Shown one piece after another: positions 51,963 to 60,182 of a stretch of 64,000 nt of DNA. Every line of letters starts with the position of its first letter. Within the stretch, counting starts at the first letter, position 1. Under the pieces are notes generated by a model. It did no database searches. It was given only the letters and a program-made list of their open reading frames with translations, and was not told where the DNA came from. This DNA is from Planctomonas psychrotolerans. GTDB lineage: Bacteria; Actinomycetota; Actinomycetes; Actinomycetales; Microbacteriaceae. The position numbers and the translations under genes were made by a program. Location: contig NZ_SJEV01000001.1 in assembly GCF_008642235.1 (NCBI RefSeq), positions 2,808,400 through 2,872,399 on the forward strand, in the 5' to 3' direction.

Positions 51963-52940
51963 CTAGATCGACAACAGGATCTTGCCGACGTGCTCCGAGG
52001 ACTCCATCCGTCGCTGCGCATCCCCGGCCCGGTCGAGGGGGAACCGGCTGTCGATGACCGGTCGCACCCGGCCGTCCACCACGAGCGGCCACACCTCGTC
52101 CCGTACCGCACGTACGATCTCGGCTTTCGCCTGCGCCGACTGCGATCGCAGCGTCGTGGCGTGCACTTCGCCGCGACGCGTCATGAGGGCACCCAGCGGG
52201 ATGGTCGAGTCCGCACCGCCCTGAGTGCCGATGAGCACGATCCGGCCCTCGGGCGCGAGCGCCCGGATGTCCCGCGCGAGATAGGTACCGCCGACGGGGT
52301 CGAGCACCACGTCCGCCCCGCGCCCGTCCGTCTGATCGAGCAGCGCCGCCACGAAGTCCTGCTCCCGGTAGTCGATGAGCACGTCCGCACCGAGGCGAGC
52401 GCACGCGTCGAGTTTCGCCGCACTGCCCGCGGTCACCGCAACACGAGCACCGCGAGCCTTTGCGAGCTGGATCGCCATCGTGCCGATGCCGCTCGATCCG
52501 CCGTGGACGAGCAGTGTCTCGCCCTCCCGGAGTCGGCCGCGCGAGAAGACGTTGTAGTGCACGGTGGCTGTCGCCTCCGGCAGCGCCGCCGCATCGGCCA
52601 CCGCCATCCCGTCGGGAACCCGCAGCACGTGGCGGGCATCGACGGCCACCCGTTCGGCGTAGCCGCCTCCCGCCAGCAGCGCGCACACCCTGTCGCCGAC
52701 GGCCCAGGTCGACACGTCCGCGCCGACGATCGCCACCGTGCCGCTGACCTCGAGGCCGGGGAGAGGCGAGGCGCCGGGTGGCGGCGGGTACGAGCCCGCG
52801 CGCTGGGCGATGTCCGCCCGGTTGAGTCCCGCGGACGCCACGTCGATGACGATGTCACCCGGGCCCGGCTCGGGATCGGCCACCTCGACGAGCCGCAGCA
52901 CGGATGCGTCCCCCGCTCCGGCGTACTCGCATGCCCTCAT
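51963..52940 (-). CDS. NADPH:quinone oxidoreductase (MDR family)
   Basis: The 325-residue zeta-crystallin-like enzyme has ASAGLNRADIAQRAGSYPPP, LPGLEVSGTV, the cofactor motif LVHGGSSGIGTMAIQLAKA and IVLIGTQGG. It lacks zinc ligands, typical of quinone reductases. The -10 box TAGCGT on the minus strand (52948-52953) is 7 nt before the ATG. Its start codon is only 29 bp from that of the divergent gene, so the two leaderless promoters overlap. Confidence 0.9.
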   Translation of the reverse strand: MRACEYAGAGDASVLRLVEVADPEPGPGDIVIDVASAGLNRADIAQRAGSYPPPPGASPLPGLEVSGTVAIVGADVSTWAVGDRVCALLAGGGYAERVAVDARHVLRVPDGMAVADAAALPEATATVHYNVFSRGRLREGETLLVHGGSSGIGTMAIQLAKARGARVAVTAGSAAKLDACARLGADVLIDYREQDFVAALLDQTDGRGADVVLDPVGGTYLARDIRALAPEGRIVLIGTQGGADSTIPLGALMTRRGEVHATTLRSQSAQAKAEIVRAVRDEVWPLVVDGRVRPVIDSRFPLDRAGDAQRRMESSEHVGKILLSI

Positions 52941-52969
52941 GTCGGCAACGCTACCTGTATCGTGACCTC

Positions 52970-53446
52970 ATGCTCGGGCCCTCACAGCTCTCCACCCTGC
53001 TCCCGGGCATCTGGACCCTTCGTGCCACCACGTTCCCTCTCTGGCGGAGCGGTCGGCGGTTGTCGCCCACGTTCTCCTATCGCCTGTTGCCCGGGCGCAC
53101 GCTCCGCCTGCACGACAGCGTCAGCTACCGCACGCGGACGGGCGAGTCCCGCCGGATCCTCGGCACCGACACCTTCCGCGAGGCGACCGGAGACTTCGTC
53201 TGGCGGGGGAGCGGCGTGCTCGCTCCGCTATCCGCGGCCTGGCGGGTGTCGGGCAGCAACGGCGACGGCACCGTGCTCGTCCTTCGCTTCTCCCGCACGC
53301 TCGTAACGCCCGCAGGGATCGACGTCCTCGCGCGTCTCGCGGGAGATTCGCGCGACCTGGACGAGCGGTTACTCCGGGACGCCGACCAGTACCGGCTGTC
53401 CACCGCCGAGGTGCGTTCGCTCACCTGGCTGCGTCCAGCGGGCTGA
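52970..53446 (+). CDS. Hypothetical protein, possibly lipocalin-like
   Basis: This 158-residue protein has no named family I recognise. Many beta strands are predicted (GIWTLRATTFPLW, FSYRLLPGRTLRLHDSVSY, GTVLVLRFSRTLVTPAGID), reminiscent of a lipocalin-type barrel that binds a small ligand. There is no signal peptide. The -10 box TATCGT (52958-52963) is 6 nt before the ATG. It shares a 29-bp divergent control region with the quinone reductase. Confidence 0.65.
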   Translation: MLGPSQLSTLLPGIWTLRATTFPLWRSGRRLSPTFSYRLLPGRTLRLHDSVSYRTRTGESRRILGTDTFREATGDFVWRGSGVLAPLSAAWRVSGSNGDGTVLVLRFSRTLVTPAGIDVLARLAGDSRDLDERLLRDADQYRLSTAEVRSLTWLRPAG

Positions 53447-53534
53447 CCGCCCCGCGACCACCCGACTGCGTCCGGCGGGGTGACCGGGCCGGCGTTCGCG
53501 GAAATAGATCGCGACGCCGGAATAAAGCGGATTC

Positions 53535-53550
53535 CTATGCGCTTGCATAG
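53535..53550. promoter_or_regulatory. Perfect palindromic arms upstream of the YceI gene
   Basis: CTATGC-GCTT-GCATAG is an inverted repeat with 6-bp arms, 47 bp before the YceI start. The size and position fit a dimeric regulator site, or it could overlap the promoter. No regulator is assigned. Confidence 0.45.
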
Positions 53551-53596
53551 ACCCGAGGCCGTCGGCCTCATCCATGTCAGCACGAAGGAGAACCCC

Positions 53597-54154
53597 ATGG
53601 CAGCATCCACCCTCGACATTCCCGGTTACGTCGCCGGCACCTGGACCATCGACAAGACCCACTCCGAAGTCGGCTTCAGCATCCGGCACATCATGATCAG
53701 CAAGGTGCGGGGCACCTTTAAGGACTTCGACGCGACCATCATCACCGCCGGGAACCCGTTGGAGTCGTCCGTCACCGCCTCGGCCGTGGTCGCCTCGATC
53801 GACACCAACGAGCCGAACCGCGACCAGCACCTCCGCACCAACGACTTCTTCGACGCGGAGACGTACCCCACCATCGACTTCGTCTCCACCGGCGTGCGCG
53901 AGGAGAAGGGCGATCTCAAGGTGGACGGCGTCCTCACCGTCCGCGGCGTCACCAAGCCCGTCACCTTCGACTTCGAGTTCGGCGGGTTCGCGACCGACCC
54001 CTTCGGCAACGCCAAGGCCGGCGCCACCGCGACCACCGTGATCAACCGTGAAGACTTCGGGCTGCTCTACAACGCCGCCCTCGAGACCGGTGGGTTCCTC
54101 CTCGGCGACAAGGTGACCATCACGCTCGAGCTGCAGGCCGTGCTCTCGGCGTAA
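53597..54154 (+). CDS. YceI-family lipid-binding protein
   Basis: The 185-residue YceI domain is an extended lipocalin-like barrel that binds polyisoprenoids: WTIDKTHSEVGFSIRHIMIS, VRGTFKDFDA, DQHLRTNDFFDAETYPTIDF and LTVRGVTKPVTFDFEFGG. There is no signal peptide, as usual in actinobacterial cytosolic members. AAGGAG precedes the ATG. A hairpin terminator follows. Confidence 0.94.
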   Translation: MAASTLDIPGYVAGTWTIDKTHSEVGFSIRHIMISKVRGTFKDFDATIITAGNPLESSVTASAVVASIDTNEPNRDQHLRTNDFFDAETYPTIDFVSTGVREEKGDLKVDGVLTVRGVTKPVTFDFEFGGFATDPFGNAKAGATATTVINREDFGLLYNAALETGGFLLGDKVTITLELQAVLSA

Positions 54155-54171
54155 CGCCGACCGGCTTCGTC

Positions 54172-54216
54172 ACGGCCCGGCCCCTCGCGCACCCGTTGCG
54201 CCGGGTGCCGGGCCGT
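54172..54216. terminator. Bidirectional hairpin between yceI and the FUSC-like gene
   Basis: ACGGCCCGGC (54172-54181) pairs with GCCGGGCCGT (54207-54216), with a further inner ACCCG/CGGGT helix. It lies between convergent genes and could end both transcripts. Confidence 0.75.
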
Positions 54217-54221
54217 TCGCG

Positions 54222-55259
54222 TCAGGAGCCGTCGGCGCCGATGATCGTCTCGCGGACCCGCCGCAGGTCTTCGAGCAGTGAGCCGAGTAGGATCCAGTGC
54301 TCCTCGTTCGGCTTCGCCACCGTTATGGGCGAGGTGAGAGCGGGCAGTTCCGCCGTGACCGGCTCCGCTGACGTGGGTGACTCGTCGAGAAGGAGCCGCA
54401 GATCGTGGCCCGCTCGTCGCAACTCGGTAGCGATCGCCCGTACCGTGGGTTCGCTGCTGAGGCCCGGCTCGTAGTGGTCGTGCACGGTGCGGGTCATGCC
54501 GATGGCGCGAGTCACCAGCACGGTCAGACGATCGAGCATCGCGGCGTCGTCCTCGAGGACGCGACGGTGCTGGCTGCGGCGCAGGTTGAAGGCGAGACTG
54601 TCCCGTCCGCGCTCGACCGCCTCTTCCGCGGCCGCGCGTGCGCGGTGCAAGGACCGCGCACGGTTCAGCAGCGCCGCCAGTTCTCCGCGGCTGCGCGGCT
54701 CGGTGATGGCGTCGGCGAGGGCGTCGAAGATCGCCGCCGTGTCCGTGCCGAGTCGGGTGACCGTGGTCCGGGCGGGCTGCAGAACCACCGGGGGAACGAT
54801 CACCGCGTTCACCAGAAGACCCATACCCGCACCGATGAGCGTCTCGAGGATGCGGTACAGCGCGTACCCCTCCGTCTCGCCGCCCAGCGCGAGCACGAGC
54901 ATCGCACTGATCGGGATCTGCACCGCCGAGCCCGGCGTGAGGCGGAGCGCCCACCCGAGCAGTACCGACACGACGATCGCACCGAGCACGACCTCCTCGC
55001 CGTGGCCGAACAGGACGCCGAGGACGAACGCGAGCACCACGCCGAGCAGAACGCCGGCGCAGCGCTCCACGGCTTTGCCGAGGGACTGATTGACGCTCGG
55101 CTGCACCACGAGCAACGCGGCGATGGCGGCGAAGATGGGCGGCTGGCCGGGGAAGAGTGCCATGCACAGCAGCCAGGCGACCGCGGGCGCGAGGAACATC
55201 TTCACCGCCTGGAGAAGCGGAACGCGGGTCGTCGCCCGAATGGCCGATGCTATGCCCAC
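54222..55259 (-). CDS. FUSC/aromatic acid exporter-like membrane protein
   Basis: The 345-residue protein has an N-terminal membrane half (six segments; PIFAAIAALLVVQPSVNQSL, EEVVLGAIVVSVLLGWALRL, LIGAGMGLLVNAVIVPPVVL) and a cytoplasmic helical C-terminal half. This fits the FUSC/ArAE family, which exports aromatic or fusaric acids. It starts at GTG and overlaps the end of the AlkZ-like gene by 10 nt, so the two are cotranscribed. Confidence 0.85.
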   Translation of the reverse strand: MGIASAIRATTRVPLLQAVKMFLAPAVAWLLCMALFPGQPPIFAAIAALLVVQPSVNQSLGKAVERCAGVLLGVVLAFVLGVLFGHGEEVVLGAIVVSVLLGWALRLTPGSAVQIPISAMLVLALGGETEGYALYRILETLIGAGMGLLVNAVIVPPVVLQPARTTVTRLGTDTAAIFDALADAITEPRSRGELAALLNRARSLHRARAAAEEAVERGRDSLAFNLRRSQHRRVLEDDAAMLDRLTVLVTRAIGMTRTVHDHYEPGLSSEPTVRAIATELRRAGHDLRLLLDESPTSAEPVTAELPALTSPITVAKPNEEHWILLGSLLEDLRRVRETIIGADGS

Positions 55260-56380
55260 GGCTCCATCTTGACCGGTTGCCCGAGGAAGCGCGCGTAGGA
55301 GGCGAAAGCCCGGCCGAGTCGACGGGTGAGTGCGGCGGTCACCGGGGCGAAGGCGGTGGGAGTCACCCGGGTTCCCGTGGAGGTGCTCGTGCGACGCCAG
55401 GTCCCGACGACCACACCGCCGTCGACGATGGTCGGCTGGAAAACGCCGTTGCCGCCTGGCACGATGCGATCATTCTCGCGAGGATCGAGAACCGCGCTGC
55501 GGTCACGGAATCCGATGATGTGCTCGTCGAATCCGGGAAGAGCGTGCGTGACTCGGGCGACGGCGCGAGCCTCGGCGGAGGAGGGGCCGGGCGAGTCGGC
55601 GGCCTGCCAATATTCTCCTCCGTCGCAATCGACCCGTTCGAGCTGCTGCTCCGCGGCGGCGGCCCCACGTCGCGCATCCGTCAGCCCGAGATTGCTCCAG
55701 CGGGCGAGGTCGTGCAGGGTCGCGGGCCCGTGACCACGGAAGTAGCGCACGGCGAGGTCGCGCAGGGCCTGGTCGCGATTCAGCGCCGGGCGGGGAGGGA
55801 TCCACTCGTCGAACAGCACGAAGGTGGGCTGCGTGCCCTGCATCGGTCCCTGGCAGAGCACGCGCTGCTGACAGAGCAGCGCGAGCAGGTGGATGCCGCG
55901 CTGTCCGGTGGTCGGGATGCCCGCGCCGTCGAGCAGCGCGAAGGCGTCGGGTCGGGGGAGGCGGGCACCACCCGAGAGGGCGGCCCCGAGCACGTCGGCC
56001 GTGCGCGAGACGATGTCGTCGGTGATGCCGAGGTCGCGGCGCCGGGACGCGGCGGATGAGATGGCACGCGTGGCGCAGAGCCCGAGGAGCCAGGCGAGAT
56101 CCTCGGCGGGCGTGATGTGCAGGGTGCCCCGCATCGGCCACGAGCGCACGAGCGACCCGGACGAGAGCGCCGCCGAGACATCGTGCACGGTGCTGTGCGG
56201 GCTGCGGACACCGATCGACCACAGGGCGCCCGGGTAGTCCTGCGCCTGCATGGCCAGCATCCGCTGCGCCACCTCGACCGGGCCGGCCGATGCGTTCGAT
56301 GCGTCCGTTCCGGCAGGAACGAGTCCCGAGTTCAGCACCCGCAATCGCGCGATGTCGCGGAGCGACGCCCGTACCGCCAT
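55250..56380 (-). CDS. AlkZ-like winged-helix DNA glycosylase
   Basis: The 376-residue HTH_42 (formerly DUF1006) protein has AQRMLAMQAQDYPGALWSIG at the start, RGTLHITPAEDLAWLLGL, and the C-terminal FDEHIIGFRDRSAVLDP, then VFQPTIVDGGVVVGTWRR. AlkZ relatives remove interstrand crosslinks and carry a QxQ-type motif; here it reads MQAQD. ATG 56380 has GATACT 6 nt upstream (leaderless). The frame stays open far upstream, antisense to zwf, but that part is not coding. Confidence 0.87.
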   Translation of the reverse strand: MAVRASLRDIARLRVLNSGLVPAGTDASNASAGPVEVAQRMLAMQAQDYPGALWSIGVRSPHSTVHDVSAALSSGSLVRSWPMRGTLHITPAEDLAWLLGLCATRAISSAASRRRDLGITDDIVSRTADVLGAALSGGARLPRPDAFALLDGAGIPTTGQRGIHLLALLCQQRVLCQGPMQGTQPTFVLFDEWIPPRPALNRDQALRDLAVRYFRGHGPATLHDLARWSNLGLTDARRGAAAAEQQLERVDCDGGEYWQAADSPGPSSAEARAVARVTHALPGFDEHIIGFRDRSAVLDPRENDRIVPGGNGVFQPTIVDGGVVVGTWRRTSTSTGTRVTPTAFAPVTAALTRRLGRAFASYARFLGQPVKMEPWA

Positions 56381-56593
56381 GAGCCCAGTATCCCCGACCC
56401 CGCGCTCATCGACCCCGGCCCCTGCTCCCGACGGTCCCGGTCCCTGAGCCTGTCGAAGGGACGCAGGGTTCTGCGGTCCCTGAGCCCGTCGAAGGGGACG
56501 CTCGGCTCCCTCGGTCCCTGAGCCCGTCGAAGGGACGCACGGCTCCTCGGTCCCTGAGCGACATGCTCCGTGACGCCGGAATAGCCTCGACAC
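56381..56593. repeat. Repeat cluster between AlkZ-like gene and zwf
   Basis: Forward copies lie at 56439-56462, 56475-56499 and 56513-56536, spaced 36-38 bp, with a truncated fourth at 56549-56560. The cluster sits between divergent genes, upstream of both leaderless promoters, so here the repeat is not a 3' element. Confidence 0.9.
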
Positions 56594-57967
56594 ATGACTT
56601 CCGAACCCACCACCCTCGTCGTCCTCGGAGCCAGCGGTGACCTGACCGAACGGCTTCTCCTCCCCGGCCTCGGCAGCCTCCTCGCCGAATCGGCGGGCGG
56701 ACCACGCCAGCTGATCGGCACCGGACGCAGCGAGCGAAGCGCGGACGAATGGCGACAGACCGTGAGCGACGCCTTCGAGGAGGCGGAAGCGCGCGGCGAG
56801 GACGCCACGGCCATCGTCGACTCGGCCCAGTACATCCAGGCGGACCCCACCGAGGTCGACGATCTCGTGCGCATCCTCGAGGCGTGCGAACACACCCCGA
56901 TCCTCTATTTCGCCCTGCCGCCGACGATCACGATCACCGTCTGCGAGGCGCTCGAGAAGGTTGACCTGCCCGAGGGCACCGTGCTCGCGATGGAGAAACC
57001 CTTCGGGTCGGACAGCGAGAGCGCCGCCGCACTCAACCGGCAGTTGCAGAAGCTCGTTCCCGAGGAACGCGTGCACCGCATCGATCACTTCCTCGGCACG
57101 TCGACGGTGCTCAATCTGATCGGCCTGCGGTTCGCCAATCGACTCTTCGAGCCGGTGTGGAACGCGGAAAACATCGAACGCGTCGAGATCGTCTACGACG
57201 AGGATCTCGCTCTCGAGGGCAGGGCCGCCTACTACGACTCGGCGGGTGCCCTCGTGGACATGATCCAGAGTCACCTGTTGCAGGTGCTCGCGCTGTTCGC
57301 GATGGAGGCGCCCGCCAGCCTCGATGAGCAGGACCTGCGCTCCGTGCTGGCGCAGGTGCTCCGGGCCACCGAGGTGGCGGGAGGCGACCCGGTCGCGTCG
57401 AGCCGGCGGGCTCGGTACACGGCGGCGTCGGTGGACGGCGAGGACGTGCCTTCCTACGCGGACGAGGAAGGTGTCGATGCGTCGCAGAACACCGAGACGC
57501 TCGCCGAAGTGACGTTCGCGGTGAACAATCGTCGGTGGGAGGGCGTGCCCTTCGTACTTCGGTCGGGTAAGGCCTTGTCGGAGAACCGCAAGAACATCGT
57601 CGTGACGTTCAAGCCCGTCCGAGGACTGCCGCGAGGACTCAGCGGTCACGCCCGCCCCGACCGCCTGGTGATCGACCTGAAGCAAAACGGGGTCTCCCTC
57701 GACCTCACCATGAACGGCGGCGACGACCCCTTCGCCCTCGAGCAGGTTCCCCTGCAGGCGACTCTGCGCGAGGAGCGCCTGACGGCGTACGGCGAGGTGC
57801 TGCGCGGGATCTTCGACAACGATCCGACCATCTCCGTCCGGGCGGATGTCGCCGAGCGGTGCTGGCGAATTGTCGAACCCGTGCTGGCGGCGTGGCGGGA
57901 TGACCGGGTGGCGCTCGACGAGTACCCGGCCGGATCCTCCGGCCCGGCATCCTGGCAGGAGGACTAG
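56594..57967 (+). CDS. zwf: Glucose-6-phosphate dehydrogenase
   Basis: The 457-residue enzyme oxidises glucose 6-phosphate to 6-phosphogluconolactone with NADP. It shows VLGASGDLTERLLLPGL (cofactor motif), AMEKPFGSD, and RIDHFLGTSTVLNL, where the usual RIDHYLGKE active-site motif has Phe for Tyr and lacks the KE pair, as in the second actinobacterial Zwf type. NNRRWEGVPFVLRSGKALSE follows. The -10 box TAGCCT (56582-56587) is 6 nt before the ATG (leaderless). It stands apart from the usual tal-opcA-pgl operon, so it is probably a paralogue. Confidence 0.92.
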   Translation: MTSEPTTLVVLGASGDLTERLLLPGLGSLLAESAGGPRQLIGTGRSERSADEWRQTVSDAFEEAEARGEDATAIVDSAQYIQADPTEVDDLVRILEACEHTPILYFALPPTITITVCEALEKVDLPEGTVLAMEKPFGSDSESAAALNRQLQKLVPEERVHRIDHFLGTSTVLNLIGLRFANRLFEPVWNAENIERVEIVYDEDLALEGRAAYYDSAGALVDMIQSHLLQVLALFAMEAPASLDEQDLRSVLAQVLRATEVAGGDPVASSRRARYTAASVDGEDVPSYADEEGVDASQNTETLAEVTFAVNNRRWEGVPFVLRSGKALSENRKNIVVTFKPVRGLPRGLSGHARPDRLVIDLKQNGVSLDLTMNGGDDPFALEQVPLQATLREERLTAYGEVLRGIFDNDPTISVRADVAERCWRIVEPVLAAWRDDRVALDEYPAGSSGPASWQED

Positions 57968-58650
57968 GGCCGGACGGTCGGGTCGGGGAAGCGCGTCTCG
58001 ATCCGCGGCTTCTCCCGGTCGCGGGCCCTGGCCCAGATGAAGAAACCGACGAGGGTGAATCCGCCGTAGAAGACGTACATCAGGGCCGAGGCGTAGTACC
58101 CCGCGCTGAAGAGGAGCGGCACGCCGACCACGTCGACCGCCACCCAGATGAGCCAGAACTCGACCCAGCCGCGCGCCATGCCGTAGGTGGCGAGGAGGGA
58201 CCCCATGAAGATCCACGCATCCGCCCACACCGGCTCGTAGGATCCCAGCGCGGAGAAGATCGGGGTGAGCACGGCCGTTCCGCCGACGAGGGCCACCACG
58301 AGGAACACGCGCTGCCGACCGGTGGCCCAGTGCGGCACGACGGCGTTGCCGCCGTCCGCCCGGCTCTCCCGCCAGCGACGCCAGCCGTACACCGACACGG
58401 CGATGAACATGATCTGACGGCCCGCCTGGCCCAGCAGGTTGACCGGGTTGGGGGTTCCGAAGATCGCCCCGAGGAACACGGTCAACAGCAGGAGGTTGCC
58501 GACGATCCCGACCGGCCACGCCCACACCTTGCGACGCATGCCGCCGAGCGCGCTCAGCAGACCGAACACGTTGCCGACGATCTCGCGCCAGAGGATCACC
58601 TGGTCGCCGATGCGCAGTTGTGCGTCGAATAGCCAGTGCAGAAAGTCCAT
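57964..58650 (-). CDS. ribM: PnuC-family transporter, probable riboflavin importer RibM
   Basis: The 228-residue membrane protein of the PnuC family has about seven hydrophobic segments. Conserved blocks are REIVGNVFGLLSALGGMRRK, WAWPVGIVGNLLLL, LGQAGRQIMFIAVSVYGW and EFWLIWVAVDVVGVPLLF. PnuC relatives move nicotinamide riboside, thiamine or riboflavin without energy coupling. An FMN riboswitch in the leader assigns this copy to riboflavin. AAGGGACG precedes ATG 58650. It is convergent with zwf, stops overlapping by 4 nt. Confidence 0.93.
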   Translation of the reverse strand: MDFLHWLFDAQLRIGDQVILWREIVGNVFGLLSALGGMRRKVWAWPVGIVGNLLLLTVFLGAIFGTPNPVNLLGQAGRQIMFIAVSVYGWRRWRESRADGGNAVVPHWATGRQRVFLVVALVGGTAVLTPIFSALGSYEPVWADAWIFMGSLLATYGMARGWVEFWLIWVAVDVVGVPLLFSAGYYASALMYVFYGGFTLVGFFIWARARDREKPRIETRFPDPTVRP

Positions 58651-58734
58651 GCGGTTCGTCCCTTGCGACCAGAAGCGTGGCGGCACCGGGGACGTGCAGC
58701 GCGCATCCGGAACGGTGCGCGCGATCGCGCGTGC

Positions 58735-58850
58735 TTCTCCCATCCAGACTTTGACTGTCGGTACCGGAATTCCACCGGTTCAACCCGAGAGGTTTCCCCG
58801 TCGGGTTCGCGGACTATCACCGCCGGTACGGATTTTTACCGTCCCCGGAG
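58735..58850 (-). ncRNA. FMN riboswitch (RFN element) of ribM
   Basis: On the minus strand the conserved RFN blocks appear in order: CTCCGGGGACGGT, CCGGCGGTGATAGTCCGCGA, AACCCGAC with its pair GTCGGGTT-like arm, GTGGAATTCCGGTACCGAC, and AGTCTGGATGGGAGAAG. These are the core of the FMN aptamer. It ends about 85 nt before the ribM start codon, so an expression platform of that length is available. FMN binding should lower riboflavin uptake. Confidence 0.95.
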
Positions 58851-58942
58851 CACGTGTTACCCGCCCATTCTGCACGCTGGACGCGGATAACGCACACCGG
58901 CCGCTGGAGAGCGCCGACGGCGCCGTCACCGCGGGACCGTGC

Positions 58943-60031
58943 TTACTCCGGCGGAACCTCCGGCTGGATGACCTGCTGCTCCTGCGACAGGAGGCCGAGC
59001 GCGTCGAGCTGCTCCGACAGGCCCGCCCCGTCGGGCGCGTACAGCCAGGGCACGGGCGACGACGAATGCGCCTCGGCCTTCGCCCGGCCACCGGCGAGGA
59101 CCGCCTCTCCGATGGAGAGCTGACGGATGAGCACGGCCACCACGTTGTCGGGATGGCTCTCGACCAGCTCGCCGTACAACTGCTCGTCGTGCTGACCGTC
59201 GTCGCCCACGAGCAGCCACTTCATCGACGGGAAGTCGTCCACGAGCCGCAGCAGGTTGGTGCGCTTGTGCTCGCTTCCGCTGCGGAACCACCGGTCGTGG
59301 GTCGGACCCCAGTCGGTGAGCAGCAGCGCACCGGCGGGATACAGATTGCGGGAGAGGAACCGCGTGAGAGTGGGCGCAACATTCCAGGCCCCCGTCGACA
59401 GGTACACCATCGGCGAATCCGGGTTCGCGTGCCGCAGTCGCTCGTACAGAACCGCCATGCCGGGCGTCGGTGTGCGCGCGTGCTCGTCGAGCACGAAGGT
59501 GTTCCACGCGGCGAGGAACGGCCGGGGGAGGGCCGTGACCATCACCGTGTCGTCGATGTCGGACACCATGCCCACCGTGCTGTCATCGCTGACGATGAAG
59601 ATGGGCGCCTCGACGGTGCGACCGCCATGCGTGCTGAGGGAGATGGTCTGCCAGCCGGCCGTCAGCGTCGCCTGCACGGTCGTGTCGATGACCCCGCCGC
59701 GGTCGGCGATGACCGTGGTGCGGGTTCCGGCGATATCGACGGTGACCTCGGCGTGGGCGGACGGGACACTGGTGAAGCTGCGCCAGCCGCGCACGCTCTG
59801 GTCCTCGGTCCGCTGAGACTTCGACGGTGCCGTGAGCAGCACCCGTCCGAGCACGCGCACCCAGGCCGTCGAGCCGTATCCCGTGTACGGGACGATGGTG
59901 GCGCGGTGGCCGCGCCGCCGCGCTCGCCGCTCGCGAAAGTCGTGGTAGCGGTTCTCGATGCGCGCCGCACGGTGCAACAGCGGCTCCGCCGCCTTCGGGG
60001 GACTCGGACGACGGTTTCGGGATGCAGCCAC
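58943..60031 (-). CDS. App1-like phosphatase (DUF2183)
   Basis: The 362-residue protein has an N-terminal beta domain (VRVLGRVLLTAPSKSQR) and a C-terminal HAD-like phosphatase domain with DxDxT-type motif VSDIDDTVMVTALPRP, then VYLSTGAWNVAP, DWGPTHDRWFRSGSEHK and LVGDDGQHDEQLY. Relatives are phosphatidate phosphatases (yeast App1). GTG 60031 lies 6 nt after CAGACT, a possible -10 box. It is divergent from the TetR gene, upstream of ribM but separated from it by the riboswitch. Confidence 0.88.
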   Translation of the reverse strand: MAASRNRRPSPPKAAEPLLHRAARIENRYHDFRERRARRRGHRATIVPYTGYGSTAWVRVLGRVLLTAPSKSQRTEDQSVRGWRSFTSVPSAHAEVTVDIAGTRTTVIADRGGVIDTTVQATLTAGWQTISLSTHGGRTVEAPIFIVSDDSTVGMVSDIDDTVMVTALPRPFLAAWNTFVLDEHARTPTPGMAVLYERLRHANPDSPMVYLSTGAWNVAPTLTRFLSRNLYPAGALLLTDWGPTHDRWFRSGSEHKRTNLLRLVDDFPSMKWLLVGDDGQHDEQLYGELVESHPDNVVAVLIRQLSIGEAVLAGGRAKAEAHSSSPVPWLYAPDGAGLSEQLDALGLLSQEQQVIQPEVPPE

Positions 60032-60114
60032 GCACCCAGTCTGTCAGACGTCCCCAATCGCGGTCGGCGCGGACCTGTTCACACCTCCGTGGAAACCCGA
60101 GTGTTGTTCAGTTG

Positions 60115-60131
60115 CGTCACGTACGCTGACG
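60115..60131. promoter_or_regulatory. Possible TetR operator
   Basis: CGTCA-CGTACGC-TGACG is a 17-bp pseudo-palindrome 51 bp before the TetR start, in the divergent region with the App1-like gene. Size and symmetry fit a TetR-dimer site; binding is inference. Confidence 0.4.
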
Positions 60132-60182
60132 GCAGCCAAGATCGGTCATGCCGACGGGGTGACCGCGAGGGAGGATTCGCAC

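Noticed and set aside
55250..58783. A 1177-codon open frame on the minus strand spanning AlkZ-like gene, repeats and antisense of zwf and ribM
   Set aside because: Only the last 376 codons show a protein family. The rest is antisense to well-supported genes and through repeats, a result of high GC and few stop codons.
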